Source: Triatoma infestans
Lineage: Eukaryota; Arthropoda; Insecta; Hemiptera; Reduviidae
Direction: 5' to 3'
Length of the DNA stretch: 64,000 bases
Assembly: GCA_011037195.1 (NCBI GenBank)
Contig: JAAEAF010002385.1
Location: 1-64,000, forward strand
Of the stretch, positions 1 to 10,659 are shown one piece after another; within the stretch, counting starts at the first letter, position 1, and the number at the start of each line of letters is the position of its first letter. The notes under the pieces are model-generated. The model had not been told where the DNA came from and did no database searches. It saw only the letters and a list, made by a program, of their open reading frames with translations. The position numbers were made by a program, and so were the translations under genes.

Positions 1-62
1 CTCATTTTATTAAGTTTAATTTTTCCCTAAATAACATTGAAGACAAATAACAGTTAAGTAAA

Positions 63-255
63 GTAGTAATGCCTATTTATTCAGGCTGGCTTAACGTCCA
101 ACTACCAAATTAGGTGTCGTGGACGGGGGCGAAAGCACTTACTTTACTAATAACATTTTTTAAACAAATATAAAATTTAGTTATACGCTGGACTCGAACT
201 GGGGTCCTCCCACTTACAAGTCCATGCTCATAACCACTACACCACCACCGGCCCT
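63..255 (-). mobile_element. tRNA-derived SINE, family A, copy 1
   Basis: Read on the minus strand, the element starts with a tRNA-like head at about 176-255. It has an A-box-like TGGTGTAGTGG and a B-box-like GTTCGAGTCC (reverse complement near 188-202). A non-tRNA body follows and ends near position 63. An 11-bp direct repeat, AGTTAAGTAAA, flanks it at 52-62 and 256-266 and fits a target-site duplication. A second copy lies at 34015-34225 and a 5'-truncated one near 56150-56248. The head is a Pol III promoter relic and not a working tRNA gene. Confidence 0.85.
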
Positions 256-266
256 AGTTAAGTAAA

Positions 267-745
267 AATTATTAGTTTGAAGAAAATTGTCAATTATAAT
301 TAGATAAACTGCAGTAAGAGAAAGTCGTATGACTGAGAATTATATATTTATTTATTTATTTATTTTTAAAATAAATAAATTTTTATATATATCGACACTA
401 GAGTTTTATCCATCCAGTCAGCATTTACTTTTGAAAATTATATCTTCTTCCTTAAAGAACATTTTTACTGTGTTGTGTAAATAAATACACCCAGTTGTCT
501 ACATTATTTACAATATTTATTGGCACTGCCATCCTTGCATAATCATGCATAGATACCAGCATGCACACATGGAAAAATGCCAACGTTGTTAATTTATGTA
601 TTTCCAACTTTGTTGTAAGTTTCATTTATAGTTCACTGCTTTTTGGTAATTTTCATATTTAACTCTTTTACATTTCATCACAATATTTTTAAATATTTAT
701 TTTTTTATATATTGATGTAAAAAAATTTAATAGGTAATTATTATA
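267..745. other. AT-rich stretch, nothing recognised
   Basis: I see no open reading frame of note and no repeat shared with the rest of the window. There is a short TTTA-type microsatellite near 345-385. Confidence 0.5.
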
Positions 746-923
746 GGCGCGTCAACATCTATGGTTATTGGCCCCCGGAGCCTTCTCAAAGGACTGGCGG
801 CCTCCGGGCAATGAGCAATAGGGGCTCCTAGGAAGAGAAAATCTAAGGTCAGCACGGTGGATTCGAACCAGTATCTTCGCGATGCTAGTCCAGCGCGCTA
901 CCACTGAGCTAATCCTTTCCCTA
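746..923 (-). mobile_element. tRNA(Ala)-like SINE, family B, copy 1
   Basis: On the minus strand the head (about 840-923) has the A box TTAGCTCAGTGGTAGCGCGC and a B box GGTTCGAATCC (reverse complement at 859-869). The anticodon loop contains AGC, so the head resembles tRNA-Ala. The body ends in GGCGCGTCAACATC-type sequence (reverse complement), which is shared with copies at 30622-30840, 37519-37688, 50486-50605, 51245-51471 and 57600-57690. Confidence 0.85.
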
Positions 924-1024
924 TCCCTGAATTAGGAAAAAATGTTTTAACCAAATGGTTTTTATATGTGTTTTTTTTCCTCATATAAAAATATCTCTAA
1001 AATAGGAAATTCGCCGATAATTCA

Positions 1025-1193
1025 AAGTGATATTCCGTTTAGATAGATTCCAGTCAACCGGAAGTCCAGATTACTGAATGGAATATAAGAGGGAATACGA
1101 TTTTAATGAATTGTTTTTCTGGGGGGGGGGGGGGGGGGAGGGGAGGGGGGCGGGAGGGGGAGGATGGGGGACCGTTTTTTTTTTTTTTTTTTT
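1025..1193 (+). repeat. family C fragment plus G- and T-homopolymer tract
   Basis: Positions 1025-1085 resemble the middle of family C (GATATTCCGTTTAG, then CAACCGGAAGT). A G-rich tract at 1121-1170 and a T run at 1174-1193 follow. Polyproline and polyglycine reading frames across it are artefacts of the homopolymers. Confidence 0.45.
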
Positions 1194-3561
1194 GGGCATT
1201 ATCACTGTCTATTACGATGATTTTTAATGGTCTATTAATGATTTTTTCTTGGTGGAAAACGGCTCTTCGATTTGGCAATGTACTTACCCTTGCAAGTAGC
1301 TAGGCCCTGCCTTGGATAATATAATGAAAATGAGTTTTATTAAGGTTTTGTTTGCAGAATTTCTTTAAATAATATTATCATATTCCATTGTTACAAAACT
1401 TCATAAAAACCCCGTGAAAGGAAACAATACCATGATGAATAAAAACGGAAATTAAATATTTACATAATCCAACGTTATTGTGAAGTTCCCTATTTTATTC
1501 AACATCTATTTTTATAAATATTAATAAAAATAAATAATATATTATTTACATCTTTGTATCTGTTTTATATGACTGCAGGAAAATCCAATATTCATTGCTT
1601 CCAACTAAAGGATTTTTTCGATATTTGGATTTCGATATTTGCATATCGATTGCAGGTTGCTATGGTTATTATAATATAATCATATAAAATTCTTTATTCA
1701 AAGTTATTGCTTTATATTAATTTTTGTAAGATACAATGAAAATAAAATTCAACGTTCATATTTATATAATATTCTCTTTCCATACTTATTCTCCATAAAT
1801 ATTCTCTTATTATTTAAATACCAAGGTCGCGATAATAATAATCTTGTCTTTCAGGGCAGATTGTATCCCCCCCTCCCCAATAAGTCCATGAGAGATAGCT
1901 ATAATATAATTTTATCTTAGATCTAAGTCCTTCTATACAAAGAAAAATAAGGAAGTGCTTTTCCTTGTAAATCTGGATGGAGCTATTTCCGTGCAGATAG
2001 AGGCCAGAATGTAATTTATGATAAGACAAGGTTTAATAGTAATAAAAAAAAATCCGATATGGTACATTCCACATGACTTTATCTAATTTTTCAACTTTTA
2101 ATTGATTTCAAAGTTTTGCACCTAATTAACTATCATTATTAACCAATCAAAATTCATTTAATTAAATGAAGGAACCGTGCAATTTTTCCAATTTTGTTTT
2201 AAAAAAAAAAATTATAGGCGTATATATTAATGTAACCTAGATATAGTAATATATATATATCACTGGCAACTCCTGTTGCCCAAAGTTGGACGTTTATTAA
2301 GCCCAAGTGCCAAGTGATAAGATTACTGTTAGTCAACAAACTGTATACAGAATTCTCAATTGTTACCTAAACATACATCTAAACACTAAAATATGAACGA
2401 AAATTTTTAAATTTTTTGGACGTTCTCTGAACGAGTTAAACAACCAGAGAAGACGTATCTATTTATTAATCAATAATCAATATTAAATTTTTTCTATAAT
2501 CGTTTGAGTAATTTATACAATAACCAGTTTAGATACATTTAAAAATTATTACTATAAATGGTGTTTTAAATTGTTGTCTTCCCGCCCCTTCAGCGTTATA
2601 TATATCATTTTAAAGATTTTGTCAATAGCAGCTAATCCCTTTTAGGATTTTCAGAGAAAGCTAAAATTTAGCTACAACAACATGTTTTCAAGATATTTAG
2701 AAAGAAATATTTTAAAGGATTTAACAGAATTAACCTATCTCTTAGTTCCTCTGTTTATAAGCAAAACAGAAAAAATCTGTTTATCTATATGTTCTCTTAT
2801 ATATAAAATTGTAATATGTTATAATATAGAGGGCTAACACGGCCGGCTTCGCTGGATTTTAAAAAAATTTTGAGAGAAAATAATTTTTGGAAAGAACTGA
2901 AAAAAACCTGATGTTATTATTAGAAACTCTTGGAAATTGGTCCAGCGGTTCCGATAGAAAACAAAAAAAATTGTTATAAAAAAAAAGTGATACAAAAATA
3001 TGTCATATTTTATCTAATATTTTTTATATAAATAAGGTGAATGCATAAAATTTTGAAAAGCATTGAAGTAGTTCGAAAAATTTGAACAATATACGAAAAA
3101 AAAATAATTCAATAAAGTTCCGGTTAACCGAGTTGACCAATAACGTTTGATGTTTGGCGATAGATTTTTTGTCGTCATGTATATATATAAATAGCTAGTA
3201 CTATATAGATAGATATGTATATAGAATAAGATAAATATATACTAGAATATAGAATAATATATATACTAGAATAATATATATATATATATGTATATATATA
3301 CTATAAAACATAAAGGCCAGAAACTTAAATGAAACCCCTTAGAGCCAGGCCAGATTACCTTGGAGTATAGTGGTGATTAAATCTGTTTTTTAGGGTTGAT
3401 TGTCTGTACTTGATAGTTATGAATTATGCTAACTATAGTTTTGTACCAGTTGCTCTATGTGACTACCATTTCCTAAATTGTAAAAAACAAGTAAAAAAAC
3501 TTATTCAACTAGCATATGAACTTTCAAAATCATTCTAGAGGCACATTTTCAATTTTACATT
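1194..3561. other. AT-rich relic DNA without recognised genes
   Basis: No supported coding region is visible. A TA-rich microsatellite with GATA-like units lies at about 3178-3303. A poorly conserved repeat-like stretch lies at about 2840-3180. No copy of the other families is evident. Confidence 0.5.
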
Positions 3562-3916
3562 TTTTTTACTTTCTCTTACTCCTAGTAAGGAGGAAGTATT
3601 GTAATCGTGTCAAATGATCGATATCGAGTTTTCATTGAAAATTTTGTGGTCGCCTAAGTCCAAAAATCTGGTTTTGAGAAAATGGTCTGTATGTGTGTGT
3701 GTGTGTCTCTGTATGTGAACAGCATAGCTCAAAACGAAAAAATGTAAAAAGTTCAAACTTGATATTCCATTTAGTTATCACCATGGGACCCGACAGTAGG
3801 TTATCTGTCAAAATTCCTCAACCGGAAGTACCACTTTACTAGGTAATTTTTTACTTTTTTTGCAATTTTCTCAAGAATGGCTCTGACGATTTTCTTCAAA
3901 CTTCGTAGATCAACTA
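3562..3916 (+). repeat. family C, 5' part, truncated
   Basis: It begins with the family C left end (ACTTTCTCTTACTCC, then a hairpin partner AAGGAGGAAGT). It continues through the GTGTC...GATATCGAGTTTTCA block, a short GT microsatellite near 3690, the CATAGCTCAAAACGAAAAA block and CCTCAACCGGAAGTACCACTT. Similarity stops near 3916, before the internal GGGGAGGGGTGGGG module. The family is described under 9602-10808. Confidence 0.85.
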
Positions 3917-4077
3917 AACGGAGCCAAAGGCCTTTTAAAAAAGTGTTTTACTTCTGCAAAACTACAAGTAATACACAATACATGAAAAGAACAGATAAAA
4001 GATGTGCGAACTTAAATACGTCGTATCTAACAGTGCTGCAGCTGCTGCCAGGGCTAGCTTCTTATATATATATGATT
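3917..4077. other. unassigned short insert before the LOA-like element
   Basis: This 160-bp piece sits between the broken family C copy and the retrotransposon TSD. It starts with GGAGCCAAAGG, the same 11 bases found at the first positions of the downstream element (4090-4100). That could be chance, or a remnant of an earlier 5' truncated copy. Confidence 0.3.
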
Positions 4078-4089
4078 ATCTATCTATAC
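4078..4089 (+). repeat. target-site duplication, left copy
   Basis: ATCTATCTATAC here is repeated exactly at 9112-9123. It defines the retrotransposon between them as a single insertion. Confidence 0.85.
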
Positions 4090-5384
4090 GGAGCCAAAGG
4101 TTTGAGGAGTATTCGTACTCACATAGGGTGAAACTTCCCTATGTTTCTCGAGACGGTTATTCCGTCGCGGAACCTCATTCTAGCCCATCCAACGCGTCCT
4201 CGTCGCTGGCTCCGGAAACATCTGCGCTCCACTTTGTGGAAGCGTGGGTGGCTAAGTTGGAGGGTGAACGCAGAGGGTAGCCTTCGGGCTATTTGGGAAC
4301 CTAGCACTCCCACGTACCTCAGCTACAATTACAGACTAACAAGTGCAGTGGTTTTCCCATTAGGAGTGTGAGTTGGTGGAGACTTTTCTGCCCTCTGTTT
4401 GGGTCGCCATAATTTATGTGCGGCCTGAATCTCTTGCAGCGAATTCTTTTGCTGCGGCGCCTCCGTGGGAATTCATATTGCATCACTTACACCTAAACGC
4501 CTTAACATTATACACTTACATAGTTACAGTCTTACACGCCAGTGGCACGTGCTGGTGCCACCCACATGTTTGCCGTGTGTGGATACCTGTGTCGTGGGGG
4601 AGGGAAGTCCTGGTGGTTGAGGACGCAGGTTCTCGCTGGAGGCAAGTTTCCTCGGCGTGCCTTGCAGTCCAACACACCACTTTGGTTCCTGACTCCACTA
4701 AACAGGCGGCCAGAGCCTAACCCAGCTCTGGTCAATCGGCTAGCGTAAAGAACGCATGGGTGAGCTCCCGGGTATTGTGGGCCTGGCTCACAATCCCTGG
4801 GCGCTATATCTCTAGGGTAGCTCTGGCGCTTCTTCAAAGCGTCCCAAATTGTGAGGCTCCGTGGAGGGTGGAGAGCTCTGGAGATGAATTTTTAATTTTA
4901 TTATTATATGTTTTTAATTTGAAATTCGTCAGCCGGGGGCCCCTTAGAGGAGGGGGCCTCCGGTGGTGGGGGTAATTTCTCTGTACATCCAGAGTCGGGT
5001 GACCAGGGCCTGGTGCACTGATGGGTGGGAATCTGGAAAAATATCCAGAGGCAGGGAAGGCTTGCTTCTGGAGGAGAACGTGTCAGGAGGAGCCGCGGAG
5101 GACTTGTTCTCCTGCGGCGATTTCTGAAACGTGGTCAAAGGAAAAAGGAGAGATATGTAAGGCAGGTATTTTTATTTTTATTTATTTATTTACATTTATT
5201 TGTTTGTTTATTTATTTATTTACATTTATTTATTTGTCTATTTATTTATTTATATTTATTTATTTGTTTATTTATTTATTTATTTATATTTATTATTTTA
5301 TTATTATTTATTTATTTATTTTTGTTCCTGCCTGCTATCAAGTTTGTTAGAAGTTCCATTTCTTACATTAGTTGACTTATTACT
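4090..5384 (+). other. 5' region of the LOA-like element, no intact ORF1
   Basis: It is much more GC-rich than the surroundings, which marks it as part of the inserted element. Short overlapping frames run through 4140-4975 but none resembles a gag or zinc-knuckle protein that I recognise. A TTTA microsatellite occupies about 5165-5320, just before the endonuclease start. Either ORF1 has been lost by deletion or frameshifts, or this lineage has a long 5' UTR. Confidence 0.55.
5165..5320. repeat. TTTA/TTTG microsatellite
   Basis: It is made of tetranucleotide repeats, mostly TTTA with TTTG variants, inside the LOA-like element. Three overlapping reading frames rich in F, I, L and Y across it are artefacts of the repeat. 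Confidence 0.9.
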
Positions 5385-6265
5385 ATGATTGACAGGGTAG
5401 AAATGGTTCAGGTTAACTTGCAGCATAGCAAAGATGCAACGGCTAACTTATGCCGTTGTATTGCTAAGTTGCATACATATTTTATTTTAATACAAGAACC
5501 TTATGCCTTTAAAGGTTTGGTTCGAGGATTGAGTGTGGTTGATGGCAGACTGTTCGTGGCGGATGGCGGGGACCTAGGGCATGTATTCTTGCCAGTCGGA
5601 GTGTCGACGCTGTCCTGCTTCGACAGTTCTGCTCTCGGGACTTGGTGGCGGTGAGGGTTGGACCGTCGTATTGTGGCTTCGGCTTACTTCCCCTATGATG
5701 GCCCCTCTCCTCCTCCTCAGGAGTTCATGGGTTTGGTTCAGTATTCGGAGACCAATGACATACCTATTATAATAGGATGTGACGCGAATGCGCATCATGT
5801 CGTCTGGGGCAGCAGCGACACCAATGGTAGGGGTCGCGCTCTCATGGATTTCCTGGTGGGCACGCGATTAGAGGTCCTGAATAGGGGTACTGAACCCACT
5901 TTTGTTACTAGGATTAGAAGACAGGTTATTGATATTTCCCTTGCTTCTAGGAATTTTAGTGGTCTGATTAAGGATTGGAGGGTGAGTCCTGAGGCTTCCA
6001 TCTCCGATCACAGGATGATTAGGTTTAGTCTGGGGATTGATCCAATTACCCTGGCTAGTTATAGGAATCCCAGGAGGGCGGATTGGGGTTTATATTCTAG
6101 AATTATTGAAGATAAACTGACTATCCAATCAGAAGCCCCTGATGGCATAGAGGAATTGGAAAGGGAGGCTGGTATTCTTCATGAACACATTAGATTCTCA
6201 TTCGAGGAGTCTTGTCCTCCCAAGGTGGTTAAGGTAGTAAGAACCCCTGGTGGTCCTCTTCGTTG
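5385..6265 (+). pseudogene. AP-like endonuclease domain of the LOA-like element, interrupted
   Basis: This domain nicks target DNA to prime reverse transcription. The ATG at 5385 gives an N terminus with VNLQHSK, followed by the conserved glutamate in IQEP. Later motifs are CDANAHHVVWG (Asp/Asn pair), VIDISLAS and the C-terminal SDHRMIRF (Ser-Asp-His). A TGA at 5652-5654 breaks the frame. The alternative frame just before it reads SRDLVAVRV, which fits the family better, so a compensating pair of small indels is likely and not a simple point nonsense change. The frame closes at 6273-6275, and the RT frame starts ten bases earlier in a different phase. That implies one more frameshift near 6263. 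Confidence 0.85.
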
Positions 6266-8854
6266 GAAAAACTAAGGAGACAGGTAAGGGGCTCATACAG
6301 GAAGGCTGTCCTGGCTGATTCTTCGGAATCATGGGATAGTTATAACAGTATTAAAAGAGCATATAAATATGCTCTGAGGAGAGCCAAGAGGAATTCCTGG
6401 AGATCCTTTTGTGAGGATATAAATTCGTTCCAGGAATCATCTAGATTGGTACGGATTCTTAGTAAGGATAGGGACAGTCAGTTAGGTACCCTACGATACC
6501 CTGATGGTTCCTTTACAGGGGGGGAAGGGGAGACACTGCAGCTTTTGCTTGATACTCACTTCCCGGATAATATTGGTTTAAATGCTGCTTCGTCTTTGGT
6601 GGGTGGAAGGAGATGGGACCTTGAAGATGTATCCACCTTAGATGAGGTAGTCACACATGATAGAATCAGTTGGGCAGTACAAAGTTTCTCACCTTTCAAG
6701 TCACCTGGACCGGACGGGATTTATCCTTGTCTGTTGCAAAAGGGTGGGGACGTGCTGACGAAGGTATTGTTAAGATTGTTTAAAGGATGTTTGATGTTTG
6801 GTTATGTACCAACATTATGGAGAGAAGTAAGGGTAGTCTTTATTCCCAAGCCGGGAAGAAACGACTACTCTGACCCCAAGGCATTTAGACCCATTAGTCT
6901 TATGTCTTTCCTCTTGAAAACTCTGGAAAGGTTGGTGGATAGGTATATTACTGATGGCCCATTAAGGGATCATCCACTCCATCCTAACCAACATGCTTAT
7001 ATTGTGGGTAAGTCGACAGAGACTGCATTACATTGTCTTGTCGGAAGGATAGAATCTGCTTTGGAAATAAAAGAATATGCCCTAGGGTGTTTCTTTGATG
7101 TTGAGGGGGCATTTGACAGAGTATCGTTTGATGCTCTCGAAGATGCCTTGGTACGAAAAGGTATACATCCCGTCTTAATCAATTGGATAGGTGTCTATCT
7201 TAGGAGTAGGGTTATACAGGCTTCCCTTGGCGGGCGCACCATGATAGTACAAGCGGGGAGAGGGTGCCCTCAAGGGGGTTGTCTCTCACCAAAGTTGTGG
7301 TGCGTCGTCATGGATGACCTTTTGGTTAGGATGAATTCATCGGGATTTTATGTGCAAGCATATGCCGATGATGGTGTTATTTTATTGTTAGGGCGCTGTT
7401 TGTCCACTATTTCGGACCTAATGCAAAGCGCCCTTAACATGGTATATTGTTGGTCACAGGATAGGGGTCTTTCTATTAATCCTACTAAGACCCAGGCAAT
7501 TCTATTTACTCATAGAAGGAAGATACTAGGTTTTACACCTCCTAGGCTGTTAGGTACTTCCATACAGGTTAGCAAATCAGTGAAGTTCCTTGGAGTAGTT
7601 CTCGATAGTAAATTGAACTGGTCGGAACATGTTAAGACACAACACCAAAAGGCGATAATCTCCTTTTGGCAATGTCGAAGAGTTGTAGGTAAGAATTGGG
7701 GGATCACTCCCAAGATGATGTTCTGGATTTATTGCATGGTCATTAAACCTAGATTGGTATATGGGGCTTTGGTGTGGTGGCGTCGCATTGAAACACGATC
7801 CGCTAGGCAGCTGTTGGAAGAAATCCAACGTTTGGCTTGTCTGGCGGTGACTGGTGCGTTTCGGACCACACCGACCGCATCTATGGAGACTTTGTTAGGG
7901 ATTCCACCTCTCTTTGTGGAGGTGAAAAACCAGGCAATGAAAGCCTGTTATAGAATTAAACAGGCAGGTTTTTGGCAGGGTAAGCGATATGGTCATTCTA
8001 CCATTTATCGTGAGATGCTTTTAAGGATTCCCATTACAGGTTTCCCTTCTGATAGGAATTTGAAGACTTTTGTCTTTGGTCATTCCTACAGGGTTAGGTT
8101 GCCTTCTAGGGAAGATTGGTTAACCCTGGGTCCGTCTGGTGTGATTCCGGAGAACTATCTCCGATGCTACACGGACGGTTCCAGGATGGATGGTAGGTCT
8201 GGGGCTGCCGTCTATTTTGAGACGGGAGATCATTTGGTAGCGCCTCTTGGTGAGTGGGCCACCGTTTTCCAGGCTGAGGTTTATGCAATTCTTTGCTGTA
8301 TTTTGGATGAGAGGGTGCGTAACACTAATTTAAAAGGTGTTTGTATCTGCTCGGACAGCCAGGCTGCGTTGAAGGCGCTTAATTCATGTGTCTTCACTTC
8401 CAGATTGGTGTTGGAATGTTCTAGAAGACTGGAAGATCTTTCTTCATTAAAGGATGTGCTTCTGGTCTGGGTTCCAGGTCATATGGGAATTTTTGGGAAT
8501 GAGGAGGTGGATAGGTTTGCCAAATTAGGTGCCTCTCTCCCTTTCATTGGTCCAGAGCCTGCTGTTGGTGTGTCTTCTGGCACATGTTTGTCGGGCTTTC
8601 AGACGTGGATGACCTCACAGCACTCATTCTTATGGATGAGTGCAGTGGGTTGTCGGCAGTCTAAAATGCTCATTGGGGGCCCGGACGGAGCTTTGAGTAG
8701 TGGGGTCCGATGTCTTTCACGGACCTCCCTCAGGTATCTGGTTGGATTCCTCACTGGGCATTGTGGTTTACGGAGACATCTCTATATAATGGGACTTGTG
8801 CCTGACCCTTTTTGTAGAGTTTGTGAAACTGAGGAGGAAACACCCATGCATTGA
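6263..8854 (+). CDS. reverse transcriptase and RNase H of the LOA-like element
   Basis: An uninterrupted 863-codon frame copies element RNA into DNA at the target site. RT signatures are in order: SPGPDG near residue 150, the FRPISL block near 215, FFDVEGAFD near 275, GCPQGGCLSP near 335, and the catalytic YADD near residue 367. The thumb KFLGVVLDS follows. RNase H runs from about 634 (YTDGS) through QAEVYA and SDSQAALKA to GNEEVDRFAK near 745, so all four acidic positions are present. The end carries CRVC and GH..LRRHL of the zinc-binding tail, but the frame stops at 8852-8854 right after a conserved histidine. The start given is the first ATG in frame. The protein is really the continuation of the upstream endonuclease frame. 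Confidence 0.92.
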   Translation: MEKLRRQVRGSYRKAVLADSSESWDSYNSIKRAYKYALRRAKRNSWRSFCEDINSFQESSRLVRILSKDRDSQLGTLRYPDGSFTGGEGETLQLLLDTHFPDNIGLNAASSLVGGRRWDLEDVSTLDEVVTHDRISWAVQSFSPFKSPGPDGIYPCLLQKGGDVLTKVLLRLFKGCLMFGYVPTLWREVRVVFIPKPGRNDYSDPKAFRPISLMSFLLKTLERLVDRYITDGPLRDHPLHPNQHAYIVGKSTETALHCLVGRIESALEIKEYALGCFFDVEGAFDRVSFDALEDALVRKGIHPVLINWIGVYLRSRVIQASLGGRTMIVQAGRGCPQGGCLSPKLWCVVMDDLLVRMNSSGFYVQAYADDGVILLLGRCLSTISDLMQSALNMVYCWSQDRGLSINPTKTQAILFTHRRKILGFTPPRLLGTSIQVSKSVKFLGVVLDSKLNWSEHVKTQHQKAIISFWQCRRVVGKNWGITPKMMFWIYCMVIKPRLVYGALVWWRRIETRSARQLLEEIQRLACLAVTGAFRTTPTASMETLLGIPPLFVEVKNQAMKACYRIKQAGFWQGKRYGHSTIYREMLLRIPITGFPSDRNLKTFVFGHSYRVRLPSREDWLTLGPSGVIPENYLRCYTDGSRMDGRSGAAVYFETGDHLVAPLGEWATVFQAEVYAILCCILDERVRNTNLKGVCICSDSQAALKALNSCVFTSRLVLECSRRLEDLSSLKDVLLVWVPGHMGIFGNEEVDRFAKLGASLPFIGPEPAVGVSSGTCLSGFQTWMTSQHSFLWMSAVGCRQSKMLIGGPDGALSSGVRCLSRTSLRYLVGFLTGHCGLRRHLYIMGLVPDPFCRVCETEEETPMH

Positions 8855-9018
8855 TGACGAATTGTTTGGGTTGTGAGGAGATTAGGTTTAGGACCTTCGG
8901 CCGGAATAGGATGTCGGTAGAGGATCTTAAGCTGTGTCCTTTTAAGGTTTTGGTCCGATTTGTTCGGTCTGTTGTGAAACTTGGATGGTTAAAACCTGGG
9001 CCTGGATTTTCATTCTAG
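8854..9018 (+). pseudogene. out-of-frame C-terminal tail of the LOA-like ORF
   Basis: In a different phase from the RT frame, 8854 to the TAG at 9016-9018 is open and reads through TNCLGCEEIRF. The second copy at 51050-51775 shows the same place as HLMSDCSGCDKIRF, so the cysteine after the last in-frame histidine belongs to the CCHC motif. The stop at 8852 is therefore a frameshift artefact and not the original end. Confidence 0.75.
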
Positions 9019-9111
9019 TCCCAGTGGTTGTTATTCTTTAGGGGTAGCTATTTGGGCCCTGGGAGGCTTTGGATAGCGTAGGGTTTGCCCCCCCTTCTGC
9101 GAATAATAATA

Positions 9112-9123
9112 ATCTATCTATAC
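9112..9123 (+). repeat. target-site duplication, right copy
   Basis: It is identical to 4078-4089 and follows the AAT-repeat tail of the LOA-like element. Confidence 0.85.
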
Positions 9124-9600
9124 TCACACAGTAGATTACAAATCCTTTGTACATAAATGATTTTTCATACAAATGATATAATTACACAAGTTGTTATAGA
9201 TATACGAGTATATTCATTTGAAAAATATAATATCACATATTTCTAGGAACTCGAAAAGTTCAATTTTTCGGAAAAAAAATTAAATAAAAGCGAAACGTTC
9301 AAGTCTGCGCTGTTAGTATTCCAAGTTTAAAGAAAACAAAAATACCGGCCTCCCCCCCCACCCGGAAAACTCAAGAACCATTTCTATAAAGTCGCATTTT
9401 TTTATTATTCTATTTTCTTAAAATTTCGTTTTTCAGCGTTTCTTCTATATGCAATTAATATTATTGCATTAGTTTATAGAACTATATCTTATACTTAAAT
9501 ACTACTTTAGACGAAAACCTAATTTTACTGCTCCTCCCCCCCCCTCAATAACCTTCAAAAATCAATTTATCCGGAATAGTTGTCGAGAAAATAAAATAAA
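9124..9600 (-). repeat. degenerate family C-like sequence
   Basis: Scattered family C pieces are visible on the minus strand: C-rich runs near 9351 and 9534 that correspond to the GGGG module, CCGGAAAACTC, and TAGTATTCCAAGTTTAAAG. No open frame of note is present. Confidence 0.45.
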
Positions 9601-9601
9601 A

Positions 9602-10626
9602 AAATCTGGTGTGAAACACTCACACAACTTTCTCTTTACTCCATTTCTCAAAATGATCCAATTGAAAATTTTTAGTTTGTGTACCAAATTAATGAAATTC
9701 GTCGAAAACACTGAAAAATGTTAGTTAACCAAAAAAAAAAAAAAAAAACAAAAAAAACACAAAAACAAACAAAAAAAAAACAAAAAAAAAAAAAAAACAA
9801 AAAACCAAAAAAAAAACAAAAACAAAAAAACAAAAAAAAACAAAAAAAAACAAAAAAATAAAAAAAAAAAAAAAAAAACAAAATAAATAAAAGCGCACTT
9901 CCGGTTTACTAATTTCTTGAAATCGGAATTCGCCATCTATTGATTTCTAAACTAATTAAGTGGGATGATAGAATTGTATAATCAACAATGATAGCAATTT
10001 AAAGAAAGCTGTAACCCTATCCCTCCCCTAAAAGTGCCCTTAAATGAATTTTCCCAGAGAAATGTTTAAAATAAAAGATGTAGATCTTTGCATGTTTAGT
10101 TTATATACAAAGTTTCAAAAAATCGTTGGAGCCATTTTTCAGAAAATTGCGAAAAAATAAATAAATCATTTAGTAAAGTGGTAAAGTAAACGCCCTTCGG
10201 TTATCCGATTTTTTTTTTCAAACTCGGAATTTCAACAACATATTTAATTCTAATTAATATTATTTAGATGACAGAATTGTCTAATAAACTGAAATAGCCT
10301 TTAGATGGAAACCTAACCCCACCCCTCCCCCAAAAGTGCCCTTCAAATACATTTTCCCGGAGAGTTTCAAATAAAAGTTGTAGTTCTTTAGGTATGTGTG
10401 ATTGATGTTTGAAGTTTAAAGAAAATCGTCGGAGCCATTTTTTGAGAAAATCGCAAACAAGTAAAAAATCCAACTAGTAAAGTGGTACTTCCGGTTGAGG
10501 AATTTTGACAGATAATGTACTGTCAGATCACATCGTGATACCAAAACGGAATATCAAGTTTGAACTTTCTGCGATTTTTCGTTTATGAGCTATGCTGTTC
10601 ACATACACACACACACACACACACAC

Positions 10627-10659
<33 letters not shown>

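Larger units (their letters stand above)
4090..9111 (+). mobile_element. LOA-like non-LTR retrotransposon, nearly full-length (5,022 bp)
   Basis: This autonomous-type LINE is bounded by an exact 12-bp TSD (4078-4089 and 9112-9123) and ends in an AAT-repeat tail (9101-9111). The order is a GC-rich 5' region with no clear ORF1, an AP-like endonuclease (5385-6265), a reverse transcriptase fused to RNase H (6263-8854), and a C-terminal zinc-binding tail (out of frame to 9018). The endonuclease start (VNLQHSK) and the RT plus RNase H plus CCHC layout resemble the LOA clade. That clade call is from memory of the families and not from a search. Three lesions interrupt the coding sequence, so this copy is probably dead. 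A second, 5'-truncated copy of the same family lies on the minus strand at 51050-51775. Confidence 0.88.

Noticed and set aside
176..255. Possible tRNA gene on the minus strand
   Set aside because: The A and B boxes are there, but the head is fused to a repeated body with TSDs, and the cloverleaf pairing is poor. It is a SINE head. The same holds for 840-923 and 51395-51471.
1054..1303. Overlapping reading frames with polyproline, polyglycine and polyphenylalanine
   Set aside because: They are generated by the G and T homopolymer tract at 1121-1193 and occur on both strands.
5021..5388. Three overlapping frames rich in F, I, L and Y, like a membrane protein
   Set aside because: They are translations of a TTTA/TTTG microsatellite in all three phases.
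9672..9936. Phenylalanine-rich minus-strand frames
   Set aside because: Antisense of an A-rich simple repeat inside family C.
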